DNA of 64,000 nucleotides, from positions 248,001-312,000 of the forward strand of contig NZ_JAPVLQ010000002.1 of the NCBI RefSeq assembly GCF_027158005.1, in the 5' to 3' direction. The notes under the pieces were generated by a model. It was not told where the DNA came from and ran no database searches. It saw nothing but the letters and a program-made list of their open reading frames with translations. The stretch comes from Rhodococcus sp. H36-A4 (lineage in GTDB: Bacteria > Actinomycetota > Actinomycetes > Mycobacteriales > Mycobacteriaceae). The first letter of the stretch is position 1. The number at the start of each line of letters is the position of its first letter. The position numbers and the translations under genes are program-made. Positions 19,392-28,888 of the stretch are shown in pieces.

Positions 19392-20000
19392 ATGGCGTCG
19401 CATGCGGAAGAACCCGAAGACCAGATGGCATCGGTCGATCAGGCGGTGCGCCCGGGGAGCTTGTTGGTGTCTTCGATCGAACTTGTCGAGCCCACGTTTC
19501 GCCGAACCGTGGTGTACGTGATCGAACACAATGACGCCGGTAGCTTGGGCGTGGTCATCAACAGGCCGAGCGAGACTGCCGTGCGGAATGTTCTGCCGCA
19601 GTGGACGGATTTGGCCGCTCGACCGAAGGCGCTGTACGTCGGCGGACCGGTCAAGCGTGATTCGGCCCTGTGTCTGGCCACGGTCCGAACCGGTGTCGCC
19701 ATCGACGGTGTCCCCGGGATTCGACGCGTCGACGGCCGGGTGGTGATGGTCGATCTCGATTCCGATCCGGCAGAGATCGAATCCCTCGTCGAGGGCGTTC
19801 GAATCTTCGCGGGATATTCGGGTTGGACATTCGGCCAGTTGGCGAGCGAACTCGAACGAGAAGACTGGATTGTCGTCTCGGCCCTGGCATCCGACGTCAT
19901 CGGGGCGCCGCGGTTGGATCTGTGGGCTCACGTCCTGCGCCGTCAGCCGATGCCGTTGGCGATGCTGGCCTCACACCCGATCGACGTCACGCGGAACTGA
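19392..20000 (+). CDS. YqgE/AlgH family protein
   Basis: 202-aa YqgE/AlgH (DUF179) protein, close to Rv0038: GSLLVSSIELVEPTFRRTVVYVIEHND, LGVVINRPSE, LYVGGPVKRD and YAGYSGWTFGQLASELEREDW are all family hallmarks. It is cytosolic and of unknown biochemical role. The ATG at 19392 gives MASHAEEPEDQM, matching the family's acidic N-terminus. It stands between the palindrome and a convergent diguanylate cyclase gene. Confidence 0.96.
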   Translation: MASHAEEPEDQMASVDQAVRPGSLLVSSIELVEPTFRRTVVYVIEHNDAGSLGVVINRPSETAVRNVLPQWTDLAARPKALYVGGPVKRDSALCLATVRTGVAIDGVPGIRRVDGRVVMVDLDSDPAEIESLVEGVRIFAGYSGWTFGQLASELEREDWIVVSALASDVIGAPRLDLWAHVLRRQPMPLAMLASHPIDVTRN

Positions 20001-20089
20001 GTACGATTTTCCGCGCTAGGGCCGCTGCCAGGAACGAAATCAGTAGTGGCGTAATACTATTGAGTACGAGACGGCGTCGACCTGGGCTT

Positions 20090-21283
20090 TCAGAGCTTGG
20101 TTGTCGAACTTCGATTGCCACCGTCGAGTTTGGCCCGGTACATCATCGAGTCCGCGATCCGGCCGGCCTTGTCGATGGCGGAGGGGCCGTCGACCCACAG
20201 GCTCGAGGGCGAGGCGAGGATGCACGCGCCGACGCTGACAGTGATGGGAATGTGGTCGCTGGAATTGTACAAAGTGTTCACTACTTCTTCGATGCGCTGA
20301 TGCACCTCCGCGTCCGGTGCGGCGAAGACGGTGACGAACTCTTCGCCACCGGTTCTCGCTACGACTCCGTTTTCCTGAAACAGCAGTGACAGGCGGTCGG
20401 CGACGCGGACGATCACGGCGTCGCCGCTGTCGTGCCCGTAGTAGTCGTTGACGACTTTGAATCGATCGATATCGATCACGAGGACCGCCAGGCTGAAGTT
20501 GCGCTCGTGACCGTTATGCCACAGAGCTTCGGCTGCATCCTCGAGCCCGCGACGGTTCAGGAGGTTGGTCAAGGGGTCGAGCAGGGAGCGTCGAGCATCA
20601 CGACCGATGGCAGTCCACGCGATGTGTGCGAGGAGCGGCACCACGGCAGTTGCTGCAAGGATTACCAACGAAGTAGCCAGGACGGTGGGGGCGTCCTCGT
20701 CACCGGTGAGAAGATTGCGCACCGTCATGGCAGTGATGAACCCGCAGCACAGGGCCAGATGAGCCAGCATCCACTTCTGGCTGACGAAGAAGATGCACAA
20801 GCCGCCGGTCAGCGCGAAGAGGCAGCATCCAACCAGCGCACCGAACGGCGAATAGAGCATCAGCACCGAGGCGGTGCCGGCATCACCGAAGATGGCATAC
20901 GCGATGAAGTCCCGCTTGACGGGCAGAGGACCGAAGAACCAACGTAGTGCGACGGCCACCTGCATGAGCAGCACAATCGAGATCCACGCTTGCGCACCGA
21001 ATCCGTGCGGGCCACGCGAACTGAACAGCATCAGAACAGATGCGACTGCGTACAGCGTTGTTGCCGAGCCGAAGAGGTACTGCAACGGCTGGTGGAGGCC
21101 ACGTATGGACCGGTGCTTGGCCATCCACTCGTAATCGAACGGCTGGGTGTACCAATCGATCAGCGCGGCCCGGGCGCTGTGTAAGGCCGGTCGACGGTGA
21201 CTGGTCGGTCGATTCGTCTCCGACTGTCGACCACTGAACGGCGGTGTCGTGTTGTTCGTTCCGACCTCCTGTCCGTAACCCAA
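20090..21283 (-). CDS. Membrane diguanylate cyclase (GGDEF)
   Basis: About 397 aa. N-terminal cytoplasmic DWYTQPFDYEW motif, then six to seven membrane helices (about 50-210) and a C-terminal GGDEF domain (about 225-390) that makes c-di-GMP from GTP. The active site reads ARTGGEEF, with DPLTNLLNRRGLE and VLVIDIDRFKVVNDYYGHDSGD intact, so it should be active; no RxxD inhibitory site is seen just upstream. The start is uncertain: the TTG at 21283 is the nearest codon that keeps the conserved N-terminal motif, while the first ATG (21124) would cut it off. An AGGAGG at 21265-21270 has no start codon after it. Confidence 0.88.
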   Translation of the reverse strand: MGYGQEVGTNNTTPPFSGRQSETNRPTSHRRPALHSARAALIDWYTQPFDYEWMAKHRSIRGLHQPLQYLFGSATTLYAVASVLMLFSSRGPHGFGAQAWISIVLLMQVAVALRWFFGPLPVKRDFIAYAIFGDAGTASVLMLYSPFGALVGCCLFALTGGLCIFFVSQKWMLAHLALCCGFITAMTVRNLLTGDEDAPTVLATSLVILAATAVVPLLAHIAWTAIGRDARRSLLDPLTNLLNRRGLEDAAEALWHNGHERNFSLAVLVIDIDRFKVVNDYYGHDSGDAVIVRVADRLSLLFQENGVVARTGGEEFVTVFAAPDAEVHQRIEEVVNTLYNSSDHIPITVSVGACILASPSSLWVDGPSAIDKAGRIADSMMYRAKLDGGNRSSTTKL

Positions 21284-21333
21284 ACCACGTTGGAGATTAG
21301 CCGACAATTCCGGCTCTCGATCTGGTTCCGTGT

Positions 21334-22317
21334 TCAGCGCCGCGAGGCGAGGGTGTTGAGAACTCCGACGATCTCCTCGGCACGGTCGCTCGTGATGGTC
21401 AGCCGCTGGCCGTTGGCGAAGGTGATGAACGCGGCGGGCCCCTTCTGGACCGCGACGGCGTAGTTTCCTCGCCCCTTGACGCGTAGACCCCATCCGCCGA
21501 AGTCACCGAACGGATCGACCTCGCGAACCGATGCCCCGGTCACTTCGTCGATCGAGTAGTCGAAGGCGGCCATGCCGAAACTCCGCACGCCGATCCCTGA
21601 CTCGTCGACGACCAACTGGTACCGCATGAGAGACAACGGAAGTATCGAGACCGGCACGAATATGGCGATTGGCCACCAGGAGTTCGATACCCAGCAGGTG
21701 AATGCGGCGGCCGCGGCGAGAATGACGAACAGGACGATCACGGCCACTGGACCTGCACCGAGGCGTTGGACGATCGGACCGTCGAATTCGGCTCTCGGGA
21801 GGCTGGCCGGGGGTGGCGATGTCGCAGGCGTGCGTTCACGGTAATCGCGTAGAAGCGAGGCTCCCAGAATTCCCACCGCGAACCCGACCAGGGTGCCCAG
21901 GCCCAATGCCCAACTGGGCACCTCGGCATCCTCGACCGTGCTGACGTCGAGCTGCCCGGACAGAATGGCCAGCTGCAGAACTGTGATGAGTCCGACAACC
22001 GTCAAGCCGATCATCAGCATCGTGCGTCGCATGATCAGGAGCGCGTGGGCCAGTGCTGCGACGGCGCTACATCCGCCGCCGACCAGCACGATGACGATGG
22101 CAAGGGTCCAGGCGCTGGTGGTGGGGCTGGTGAAGGCGTCGGGCTCGGTGCCACTCCAGTGTGTCGCAATCTGTTGTGGGAGCCGCGACTTCCACAGGTA
22201 GGCCGCCATGACGCCGAGTCCAGCCGCGAGTATCGGGACCACCACGCCGAAGACGACTCCAGCGGGATCGAATGTCCGCACCTTGTCGGTTCGGGCGTCT
22301 TGCGTTCCCAATGTCAT
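21334..22317 (-). CDS. DUF1648 domain membrane protein
   Basis: 327-aa integral membrane protein. The N-terminal part (about 20-75) is a DUF1648 module with the usual [19 protein letters not shown] motif between helices; further helices lie at about 70-190 and 210-260, and the C-terminal soluble part ([22 protein letters not shown]...) resembles a PH-like domain. It follows the SdpI-like gene by 7 nt, so the two probably form an operon; DUF1648 and SdpI modules commonly occur together. Function unknown. Confidence 0.88.
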   Translation of the reverse strand: MTLGTQDARTDKVRTFDPAGVVFGVVVPILAAGLGVMAAYLWKSRLPQQIATHWSGTEPDAFTSPTTSAWTLAIVIVLVGGGCSAVAALAHALLIMRRTMLMIGLTVVGLITVLQLAILSGQLDVSTVEDAEVPSWALGLGTLVGFAVGILGASLLRDYRERTPATSPPPASLPRAEFDGPIVQRLGAGPVAVIVLFVILAAAAAFTCWVSNSWWPIAIFVPVSILPLSLMRYQLVVDESGIGVRSFGMAAFDYSIDEVTGASVREVDPFGDFGGWGLRVKGRGNYAVAVQKGPAAFITFANGQRLTITSDRAEEIVGVLNTLASRR

Positions 22318-22324
22318 CTCGCGC

Positions 22325-22738
22325 TCAGCTCGGCTGGCACGCGTCTTTCAGGGTGCACGAGATGCACGAATGCCCGCAGTCTTCCTCGGCGACCGGGACG
22401 GGCGCAGCGGCAGCGGCCCGCGCGCCGATGGAACCACCGATACCTGCTACGACGAATGCTGCGAGAACGCACGCAACAACGGCGACGACGGAGAATGCGC
22501 CACTGAGCATCAGGCCGGCAGCGCCGCCGATGAGCAGGAGCAACGCCGCTGCAGCGTTCGTCGGTCCGGCGACACGGTTGGCCATGACGAACGTCTCGTC
22601 GTCGCGCATCGACTCGGGGGTGCGCACACCGGCCCAGCGGTTGCGCGGCAACCGGCCCAGAAGACTGGCGGTGGCGACTGCGCCGACCACGAGAGCGAGC
22701 ACGAACATCACTACGGACACGATGAGCACAGTGGCCAC
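22325..22738 (-). CDS. SdpI-like membrane protein with Cys-rich tail
   Basis: 137-aa protein with three or four membrane helices and the SdpI/YhfL-type signature [21 protein letters not shown] between the first two. In Bacillus, SdpI is an immunity and signalling protein for the SDP toxin; no toxin genes are seen here. The C-terminus carries [14 protein letters not shown], four closely spaced cysteines plus a histidine that could bind a metal or a thiol ligand. The GTG at 22738 has GGAG about 10 nt upstream. It is divergent from leuS. Confidence 0.85.
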   Translation of the reverse strand: MATVLIVSVVMFVLALVVGAVATASLLGRLPRNRWAGVRTPESMRDDETFVMANRVAGPTNAAAALLLLIGGAAGLMLSGAFSVVAVVACVLAAFVVAGIGGSIGARAAAAAPVPVAEEDCGHSCISCTLKDACQPS

Positions 22739-22785
22739 GATACGTCTCCGCGAGGCCGAAGTACCAGTCGGCCCAGCTCACGCCT

Positions 22786-22791
22786 TAGGCT
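22786..22791 (+). promoter_or_regulatory. -10 element for leaderless leuS
   Basis: TAGGCT is followed after 7 nt by the leuS GTG at 22799, with no clear ribosome binding site. Confidence 0.5.
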
Positions 22792-22798
22792 GGTGGGT

Positions 22799-25633
22799 GT
22801 GACCGATCCAGTTGATACGCCCTCCGAGACCGCACCCGAGTACCGCTACACCGCGGATGTGGCCGGGCGTATCGAGGAGCAGTGGCAGGACCTGTGGGAT
22901 GAGCAGGGCATCTTCGACGCCCCGAACCCGGTCGGCGCACTCGCCGGTGACGTACCGAAAGACAAGCTTTTCGTCCAGGACATGTTCCCGTACCCATCGG
23001 GCAGTGGTCTGCATGTCGGTCACCCACTCGGCTACATCGCCACGGATGTGTTCGCCCGGTTCCATCGGATGCACGGACGCAACGTTCTGCACGCCCTCGG
23101 GTACGACGCCTTCGGGTTGCCTGCCGAGCAGTACGCGGTGCAGACCGGCACCCATCCGCGGTCGACCACCGAAGCCAACATCGCGAACATGCGACGCCAA
23201 CTTCGGCGGCTGGGACTCGGCCACGACCGTCGCCGCTCGCTCGCGACGACCGACGTCGACTTCTACCACTGGACGCAGTGGATCTTCCTCCAGATTTTCA
23301 ACGCCTGGTACGACTTCGATCAGGCGAAAGCGCGTCCGATCTCGGAGCTCGAAGCTTCCTTCGCCGACGGTTCGCGCTCGATGGACGACGGTCGAGACTG
23401 GTCCTCGCTGTCGGCGACCGATCGGGCAGGCGTTCTCGATTCCTACCGTCTGGTCTACGAGTCCAACTCGATGGTCAACTGGTGCCCCGGTCTCGGTACG
23501 GTCCTGGCCAACGAAGAGGTCACCGCCGACGGCCGAAGTGACCGAGGTAACTTCCCTGTCTTCCGTAAGAACTTGCGCCAGTGGATGATGCGCATCACCG
23601 CGTACTCGGATCGACTGATCGACGACCTCGAGTACCTGGATTGGCCCGAGAAGGTCAAGACGATGCAGCGCAACTGGATCGGACGTTCACGCGGAGCGCA
23701 GGTGGCGTTCGGCACACCGGCCGGTGACGTCGAGGTGTTCACAACGCGTCCGGACACGCTCTTCGGTGCCAGTTACGTGGTGCTCGCGCCTGAACACGAA
23801 CTGGTCGACGGTGTGACCGCCGCGCAGTGGCCCGCCGACGTCCCGACCTCGTGGACGGGCGGCGCCGCCACCCCGGCCGAGGCAGTCGCGTCGTACCGTG
23901 CCGCCATCGCGGCGAAGTCCGACCTGGAGCGCCAGGAGAACAAGGAGAAGACCGGTGTATTCACCGGCTCCTTCGCGGTCAATCCCGTCGACGGTCGGCA
24001 GGTTCCGGTATTCATCGCCGATTACGTCCTCACCGGCTACGGTACCGGCGCGATCATGGCCGTTCCCGGGCACGATCAGCGGGACTGGGATTTCGCCACC
24101 GCGTTCGGCCTGCCGATTCTCGAGGTCATTTCGGGCGGGGACGTCACCGAAGCTGCGTACACCGGCGAGGGTCCGCTGGTGAACTCCGAGTACCTCGACG
24201 GCCTCCCCGTCGACGAGGCCAAGGCCACCGTGATCGCCCGCCTGGAAGAAGAAGGCAAGGGCCGCGGCACTATTCAGTACAAGCTGCGTGACTGGCTCTT
24301 CGCTCGCCAGCGTTACTGGGGCGAGCCGTTCCCGATCGTCTACGACTCGAACGGCAATGCGCACGCTCTACCGGAATCCGCTCTGCCGGTCGAGCTTCCG
24401 GAGGTCGAGGACTACGCTCCCGTCTCGTTCGATCCGAACGACGCCGACTCCGAACCGTCGCCGCCGCTGGCGAAGGCCACCGACTGGGTCGACGTCGAAC
24501 TCGATCTGGGTGACGGCCTGCAGACCTACACCCGCGACACCAACGTCATGCCGCAGTGGGCAGGAAGCTCGTGGTACCAGCTCCGGTACATCGATCCGAC
24601 GAACTCCGAGACCTTCGCCGACCCCGAGAACGAAAAGTACTGGGTAGGACCGCGTCCCGAAATTCACGGACCCAACGATCCGGGCGGGGTGGATCTCTAC
24701 GTCGGTGGTGTCGAGCATGCGGTTCTGCATCTGCTGTACTCGCGCTTCTGGCACAAGGTCCTCTTCGATCTCGGCCATGTCAGTTCGAGCGAGCCGTATC
24801 GCCGCCTGTTCAACCAGGGCTACATCCAGGCATACGCATTCACCGACGCGCGCGGGGTATACGTGCCCGCCGAAGAAGTGGAAGAGCGCGACGGCGGCTG
24901 GTTCTACCAGGGCGAACCCGTCAACCGTGAATACGGGAAGATGGGAAAGAGCCTGAAGAACTCCGTCTCCCCCGACGACATTTTCGCCGAATACGGCGCC
25001 GACACCCTGCGTGTCTACGAGATGTCGATGGGACCGTTGGATACTTCACGGCCATGGGCGACGAAGGACGTCGTCGGTGCGCAACGATTCCTCCAGCGCG
25101 TCTGGCGACTGGTGCTCGACGAGGAAACCGGCGCCGTCCGCGTCACAGACGAGAAGCCGAGCGAGGACACCTTGCGCGTCCTCAACCGGGTGATCGACGG
25201 CGTGGAAGCCGATTACATTGCGCTGCGCGACAATACGGCCGGCGCGAAGCTCATCGAGCTAACCAACCACCTGACCAAGGCGTACCCGGCAGGCGCACCA
25301 CGAGGAGTGGTCGAACCTCTGGTGCTGATGCTTGCCCCGATGGCACCGCACTTGTCCGAGGAGCTGTGGAAGCAGCTCGGGCACGATCGCTCCCTCGCGC
25401 ATGGTCCGTTCCCGCGGGTGGAGAAGAAGTGGCTCGTCGCCGACACCGTCGACTATCCGATCCAGGTCAACGGCAAGGTGCGTAGCCGCATCAGCGTGCC
25501 CGCCGATTCCACCAACTCCGACGTCGAGAAGACCGCCCTCGCGGACGAGAAGATTCTCGCGATCCTCGAGGGCAAAGCTCCGACCAAGGTCATCGTCATC
25601 CCGGGCCGGATGGTCAATATCGTCCTGAAGTAA
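22799..25633 (+). CDS. leuS: Leucyl-tRNA synthetase
   Basis: 944-aa class I aminoacyl-tRNA synthetase. The HIGH motif is HVGH in [16 protein letters not shown] (about residue 70) and the KMSKS loop is KMGKSLKNS (about 714). Between them is the large CP1 editing insertion ([33 protein letters not shown]). The C-terminal anticodon-binding and LeuRS-specific parts follow. The GTG at 22799 matches the family N-terminus ([26 protein letters not shown]) and is leaderless; earlier frames run antisense through the SdpI-like gene. Confidence 0.98.
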   Translation: MTDPVDTPSETAPEYRYTADVAGRIEEQWQDLWDEQGIFDAPNPVGALAGDVPKDKLFVQDMFPYPSGSGLHVGHPLGYIATDVFARFHRMHGRNVLHALGYDAFGLPAEQYAVQTGTHPRSTTEANIANMRRQLRRLGLGHDRRRSLATTDVDFYHWTQWIFLQIFNAWYDFDQAKARPISELEASFADGSRSMDDGRDWSSLSATDRAGVLDSYRLVYESNSMVNWCPGLGTVLANEEVTADGRSDRGNFPVFRKNLRQWMMRITAYSDRLIDDLEYLDWPEKVKTMQRNWIGRSRGAQVAFGTPAGDVEVFTTRPDTLFGASYVVLAPEHELVDGVTAAQWPADVPTSWTGGAATPAEAVASYRAAIAAKSDLERQENKEKTGVFTGSFAVNPVDGRQVPVFIADYVLTGYGTGAIMAVPGHDQRDWDFATAFGLPILEVISGGDVTEAAYTGEGPLVNSEYLDGLPVDEAKATVIARLEEEGKGRGTIQYKLRDWLFARQRYWGEPFPIVYDSNGNAHALPESALPVELPEVEDYAPVSFDPNDADSEPSPPLAKATDWVDVELDLGDGLQTYTRDTNVMPQWAGSSWYQLRYIDPTNSETFADPENEKYWVGPRPEIHGPNDPGGVDLYVGGVEHAVLHLLYSRFWHKVLFDLGHVSSSEPYRRLFNQGYIQAYAFTDARGVYVPAEEVEERDGGWFYQGEPVNREYGKMGKSLKNSVSPDDIFAEYGADTLRVYEMSMGPLDTSRPWATKDVVGAQRFLQRVWRLVLDEETGAVRVTDEKPSEDTLRVLNRVIDGVEADYIALRDNTAGAKLIELTNHLTKAYPAGAPRGVVEPLVLMLAPMAPHLSEELWKQLGHDRSLAHGPFPRVEKKWLVADTVDYPIQVNGKVRSRISVPADSTNSDVEKTALADEKILAILEGKAPTKVIVIPGRMVNIVLK

Positions 25634-25686
25634 GGCCATCACCGGTACCTTCCCAGGTGCAGGCCGAGGGGGAACAGGGGGCGGCG

Positions 25687-26109
25687 ATGGGTTTCGCGCG
25701 CGATATTCAACTGGTGGTACCCATTTTTTGGCTGGGTATGGTGATCGCGATTTCCTTCGTCGAAGCACCGCTCGAGTTCAGGGCACCAGGGGTGACATTG
25801 GCGATCGGTCTCGGCATCGGCCGTAAAGTGTTCGCGGCGCTCAATATCGTCGAAGTGGTACTCGCCGTCGTCCTGTCGGTCGCGTGGCTCTACGCGGACA
25901 CCGATGGTTGGCTGCTACTCGTGCTCGTCTCGACGATCCTTGTCGTTCAGGTCGCCGTGGTTCGTCCACCGCTGACCAAGAGATCGAATCGGGTACTCGC
26001 AGGCGAGAATGTGCCGTGCTCGAAGATTCACTTCGTCTACATCGCGCTCGAGGTAGTCAAAGTTCTTCTGCTGATTGCGCTGACAATCGATCTTGTGGGG
26101 CAGATCTAA
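25687..26109 (+). CDS. Four-helix membrane protein of unknown function
   Basis: 140-aa membrane protein with four predicted helices (about 7-25, 40-65, 70-90, 115-137) and a basic cytoplasmic-looking loop PPLTKRSNRVLAGENVPCSKIH. The loop pattern and length resemble small conserved actinobacterial membrane proteins; no function is recognised. The ATG at 25687 follows a G-rich stretch and begins directly before the first helix. It is 53 nt after leuS and might be cotranscribed with it; a strong terminator hairpin follows. Confidence 0.85.
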   Translation: MGFARDIQLVVPIFWLGMVIAISFVEAPLEFRAPGVTLAIGLGIGRKVFAALNIVEVVLAVVLSVAWLYADTDGWLLLVLVSTILVVQVAVVRPPLTKRSNRVLAGENVPCSKIHFVYIALEVVKVLLLIALTIDLVGQI

Positions 26110-26133
26110 TTTCCTGCACGGCAGCCCGACCGC

Positions 26134-26169
26134 CATCGGCGTCGGGAATATATGGCACCGACGCCGATG
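26134..26169. terminator. Hairpin terminator after the four-helix protein gene
   Basis: Perfect 12-bp arms CATCGGCGTCGG and CCGACGCCGATG with a 12-nt loop, followed by GATTTTG. It lies in a convergent gap and may serve both strands. Confidence 0.75.
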
Positions 26170-26253
26170 ACGTGATTTTGGGTGTGCGGTCGGAATTTAC
26201 TTATTCACTTCAAAATGAATAGAAATCCGATACGACCGGCTTCATCCGTTGTG

Positions 26254-26373
26254 TCAGCGCTTACGCTTGGTCAGTAATTCTGTTGACTCTCTGCTTTTTT
26301 CACGCTTCTCGGCGCGACGTTCTTTAATACTCTGCGCGGGTTTTCGAAGTTTTTGTCCCGTTTTCTCAGCCAT
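26254..26373 (-). CDS. 39-aa highly basic small protein
   Basis: An ATG at 26373 follows GGGAG with 5 nt spacing. The 39-residue frame (MAEKTGQKLRKPAQSIKERR onward, ending LLTKRKR) is almost all charged: Lys and Arg make up about 17 residues, with a predicted helix SIKERRAEKREKSRES. The surrounding DNA is clearly AT-richer than neighbours. It resembles from memory short basic actinobacterial hypothetical proteins, possibly nucleic-acid or ribosome associated, but that is inference. It is downstream of the cupin gene on the same strand. Confidence 0.7.
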   Translation of the reverse strand: MAEKTGQKLRKPAQSIKERRAEKREKSRESTELLTKRKR

Positions 26374-26474
26374 TGACGCTCCCTTTTCGAAGTGGCAATC
26401 ACGATCTGACACCGACCATACCCACAAAATATAATAAAGCCAGTCGCGCGAGTATTTCCGATTGACAAAATGAA

Positions 26475-26813
26475 TTACGGCGCAGGTATTTTCGCCACAG
26501 TCAGTAATATTGTCGAGGTTTCGATCGCCTCGAGCGCATGACTCGAGTCGGGGACGATGATCAAATCTCCGGTCGATCCTTCCCAGGCGTCCTCTCCTGC
26601 GGTGAGGCGGACCCGACCGTGAAGGACGTGGACGGTCGCTTCTCCTGGATTGTTGTGCTCGGCAAGTGTCTGACCGGCGACGAGCGCGATCACTGTTTGC
26701 CGGAGTACGTGCTCGTGGCCCCCGAATACGGTGTGAGCTGCGCGACCACTCGAGGCCCGTTCGGCGCTTGCGACCTGTTCGCGGGCCAGGGCCGTCAATG
26801 ACATCTTCTTCAT
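26475..26813 (-). CDS. Cupin domain protein
   Basis: 112-aa single-domain cupin. The first cupin motif reads AEHNNPGEATVHVLHGRVRL and the second DLIIVPDSSHALEAIE, giving potential metal ligands His, Glu and His. Small cupins of this kind are often sensors or detoxifying enzymes. The ATG at 26813 follows a purine-rich GAAGAAGAC. It is divergent from an AraC regulator 70 nt away, which makes it a likely target of that regulator. Confidence 0.9.
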   Translation of the reverse strand: MKKMSLTALAREQVASAERASSGRAAHTVFGGHEHVLRQTVIALVAGQTLAEHNNPGEATVHVLHGRVRLTAGEDAWEGSTGDLIIVPDSSHALEAIETSTILLTVAKIPAP

Positions 26814-26882
26814 GTCTTCTTCTCCTCAGTCGAGTGGTATCTCCCGGGTGAGGTTATCGCCGACCGTGGCATCCTCGTGTGT

Positions 26883-27659
26883 GTGACGACGATGGACACA
26901 CGCACGCTTCCGATTTATGCGGCCGGCGAGATTGCGATGCCGTACGTCATCGACGGCTGGGACGAGGTGATCACAACTGACACCTGGTTCGAGGAGCATT
27001 CGCATCCGACCCACGAGCTGCTGTGGAACGAGTGGGGTGCATCCACCGCCATGATCGGCTCGCGCATCTGGACCATCACCACGACGGTAGGCCTGTGGAT
27101 TCCGGCGGGGCTGTTGCATTCCGGATGGTTTCCATCGGGAACTCGGATGCGCACGGCACAATTCCGAGTGCAGGATGCCCCGGCGATCGCACCCGATCCC
27201 GTCGGCGTCGATATCACCCCGATGCTCCGGCTGCTACTCGATCGCCTCAACACCGAGCCACTGTCGGATTCTTCGCGTGGCACTACGGAGGCGATGGTGC
27301 TCGATGTTCTCGCCCCCTCCGCTCGGGAATTGTTGGTCCGTATTCCGCAGTCCGAGCTGGTGGCACCTATCGTGAGCACTGTTCGAGCTTGCCCCGACGA
27401 TTCGACGACGCTCGAGCAGTGGGCCCTTCGACTGAAGGTGAGCACTCGAACGATCACTCGCGTTTTTCACGCGGAGACCGGCTCGAGCTTCCGGGAGTGG
27501 GTAGCGGGTGTTCGCACTCAGCATGCGATGTCCATGCTGGCACGAGGCGATGCGATCGAGGAGATAGCCGTCGCGGTGGGCTTTCGGTCCGTGAGCGCGT
27601 TCGGTGCGTCTTTCCGGAGAGTCAGCGGTATGAGCCCTGGACAGTTTCGAGCCCAGTAA
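26883..27659 (+). CDS. AraC family transcriptional regulator
   Basis: 258-aa regulator: an N-terminal cupin-like sensor (HSHPTHELLWNEWG, GLWIPAGLLHSGWF) and a C-terminal AraC double helix-turn-helix (LEQWALRLKVSTRTITRVFHAE and IEEIAVAVGFRSVSAFGASFRR). The GTG at 26883 is chosen among three possible starts (GTG 26877, GTG 26883, ATG 26892). It is divergent from the cupin gene and may control it and itself. Ligand unknown. Confidence 0.93.
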   Translation: MTTMDTRTLPIYAAGEIAMPYVIDGWDEVITTDTWFEEHSHPTHELLWNEWGASTAMIGSRIWTITTTVGLWIPAGLLHSGWFPSGTRMRTAQFRVQDAPAIAPDPVGVDITPMLRLLLDRLNTEPLSDSSRGTTEAMVLDVLAPSARELLVRIPQSELVAPIVSTVRACPDDSTTLEQWALRLKVSTRTITRVFHAETGSSFREWVAGVRTQHAMSMLARGDAIEEIAVAVGFRSVSAFGASFRRVSGMSPGQFRAQ

Positions 27660-27736
27660 CACCGCCCTCGCGTGTCCGTTCGGCGACAAGCGATGTCCAT
27701 TTGGCGCGATTGCGTACTTACTGAGGGTGCACTATC

Positions 27737-27755
27737 TTAGGTGAGGGAAGCCTTG
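27737..27755 (+). promoter_or_regulatory. IdeR/DtxR-type iron box
   Basis: TTAGGTGAGGGAAGCCTTG matches the known IdeR consensus at about 13 of 19 positions by eye. It lies 105 nt upstream of the iron importer gene at 27860, so iron-dependent repression of that operon is likely. Confidence 0.6.
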
Positions 27756-27859
27756 CTTCACCGGAGTTGCGGCATAGACGTCGGCGTACGCGAGCTTTCC
27801 AAACCTGCACTGCCGCAGGACTATGCGCGACGCCCTGCGTCAGAACCCCGAAGGAACTC

Positions 27860-28888
27860 ATGTCCAACGTCTCACGCTTTCTTGTTCTGTCCGCGGCCGC
27901 CGCGCTCACAGTCGGTCTGGCCTCCTGCTCATCCAGCAGCTCGGACGAAGCCTCACCGACGACCAGCGCGGACTGGACGCCCGTCACCATCGAGCATGCT
28001 CTCGGCACGACGAAGATCGAGAACAAGCCCGAGCGCGTCGCCACCGTCAACTGGGCCAACCAAGAGGTGCCGCTTGCGCTCGGGATCGTGCCGGTCGGCA
28101 TGGCCGCGGCGAACTTCGGTGACGACGACGGCGACGGCATCCTCCCCTGGGTAAGTGAGAAGCTCGACGAACTCGGCGGCGACGCACCGGTCCTCTTCGA
28201 CGAGACCGACGGCGTCGACTTCGAAGCCGTCGCCGACACTGAGCCCGACGTCATCCTGGCAGCGTATTCCGGTCTGACGCAGGAAGTTTACGATCAGCTC
28301 AGCGATATCGCACCGGTCGTCGCTTACCCGGAAACCGCGTGGGGTACGCCATGGCGCGACATGATCTCGGTCAGCAGTAAGGCGCTCGGCATGGCCGAGG
28401 AAGGCCAACAGCTGATCGCCGACCTCGACGCACAGATCGACGATGCCGTGGCACAGCATCCGGCGATCGCCGGCAAGTCGGCAATGTTCCTCACCCACGT
28501 CGATACGACGAATTTGAGCGAGGTCAGCTTCTACACCACGCACGACACCCGCGCGAAGTTCTTCGAGGACTTGGGGATGGTCACCCCGCCGAGCGTCGCC
28601 GCGGCGTCGGCGTCGACCGATAAATTCAGCCTGAAGCAGAGCGCCGAGCAGGCCGATGCGTTCAGCGACGTGGAGATCATCATCACCTACGGCGGCGATG
28701 AGCTGGTCAGTGCGCTCGAGGCCGACCCACTGCTCTCGCAGATGCCCGCAGTGAAGAACGACGCGATCGTCGCACTTCCCAGTGACGGCCCGATCGGCAC
28801 CGCTTCGAACCCGACCCCTCTGTCGATCTCCTGGGTTCTCGAGGACTACCTGGATCTTCTGGATCGAGCAGCTGACTCCGCGCAGTGA
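27860..28888 (+). CDS. Iron-siderophore ABC transporter, substrate-binding lipoprotein
   Basis: 342-aa FecB/FepB-type binding protein. Signal peptide with lipobox LASC (LTVGLASCSSSSS), then the periplasmic-binding fold: HALGTTKIENKPERVATVNWANQEV, PDVILAAYSGLT, and a C-terminal SISWVLEDYLDLL. It captures ferric siderophores outside the membrane and hands them to the permeases encoded next. The ATG at 27860 has GAAGGAA upstream. Its stop overlaps the first permease start (GTGA). An iron box lies upstream. Confidence 0.94.
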   Translation: MSNVSRFLVLSAAAALTVGLASCSSSSSDEASPTTSADWTPVTIEHALGTTKIENKPERVATVNWANQEVPLALGIVPVGMAAANFGDDDGDGILPWVSEKLDELGGDAPVLFDETDGVDFEAVADTEPDVILAAYSGLTQEVYDQLSDIAPVVAYPETAWGTPWRDMISVSSKALGMAEEGQQLIADLDAQIDDAVAQHPAIAGKSAMFLTHVDTTNLSEVSFYTTHDTRAKFFEDLGMVTPPSVAAASASTDKFSLKQSAEQADAFSDVEIIITYGGDELVSALEADPLLSQMPAVKNDAIVALPSDGPIGTASNPTPLSISWVLEDYLDLLDRAADSAQ

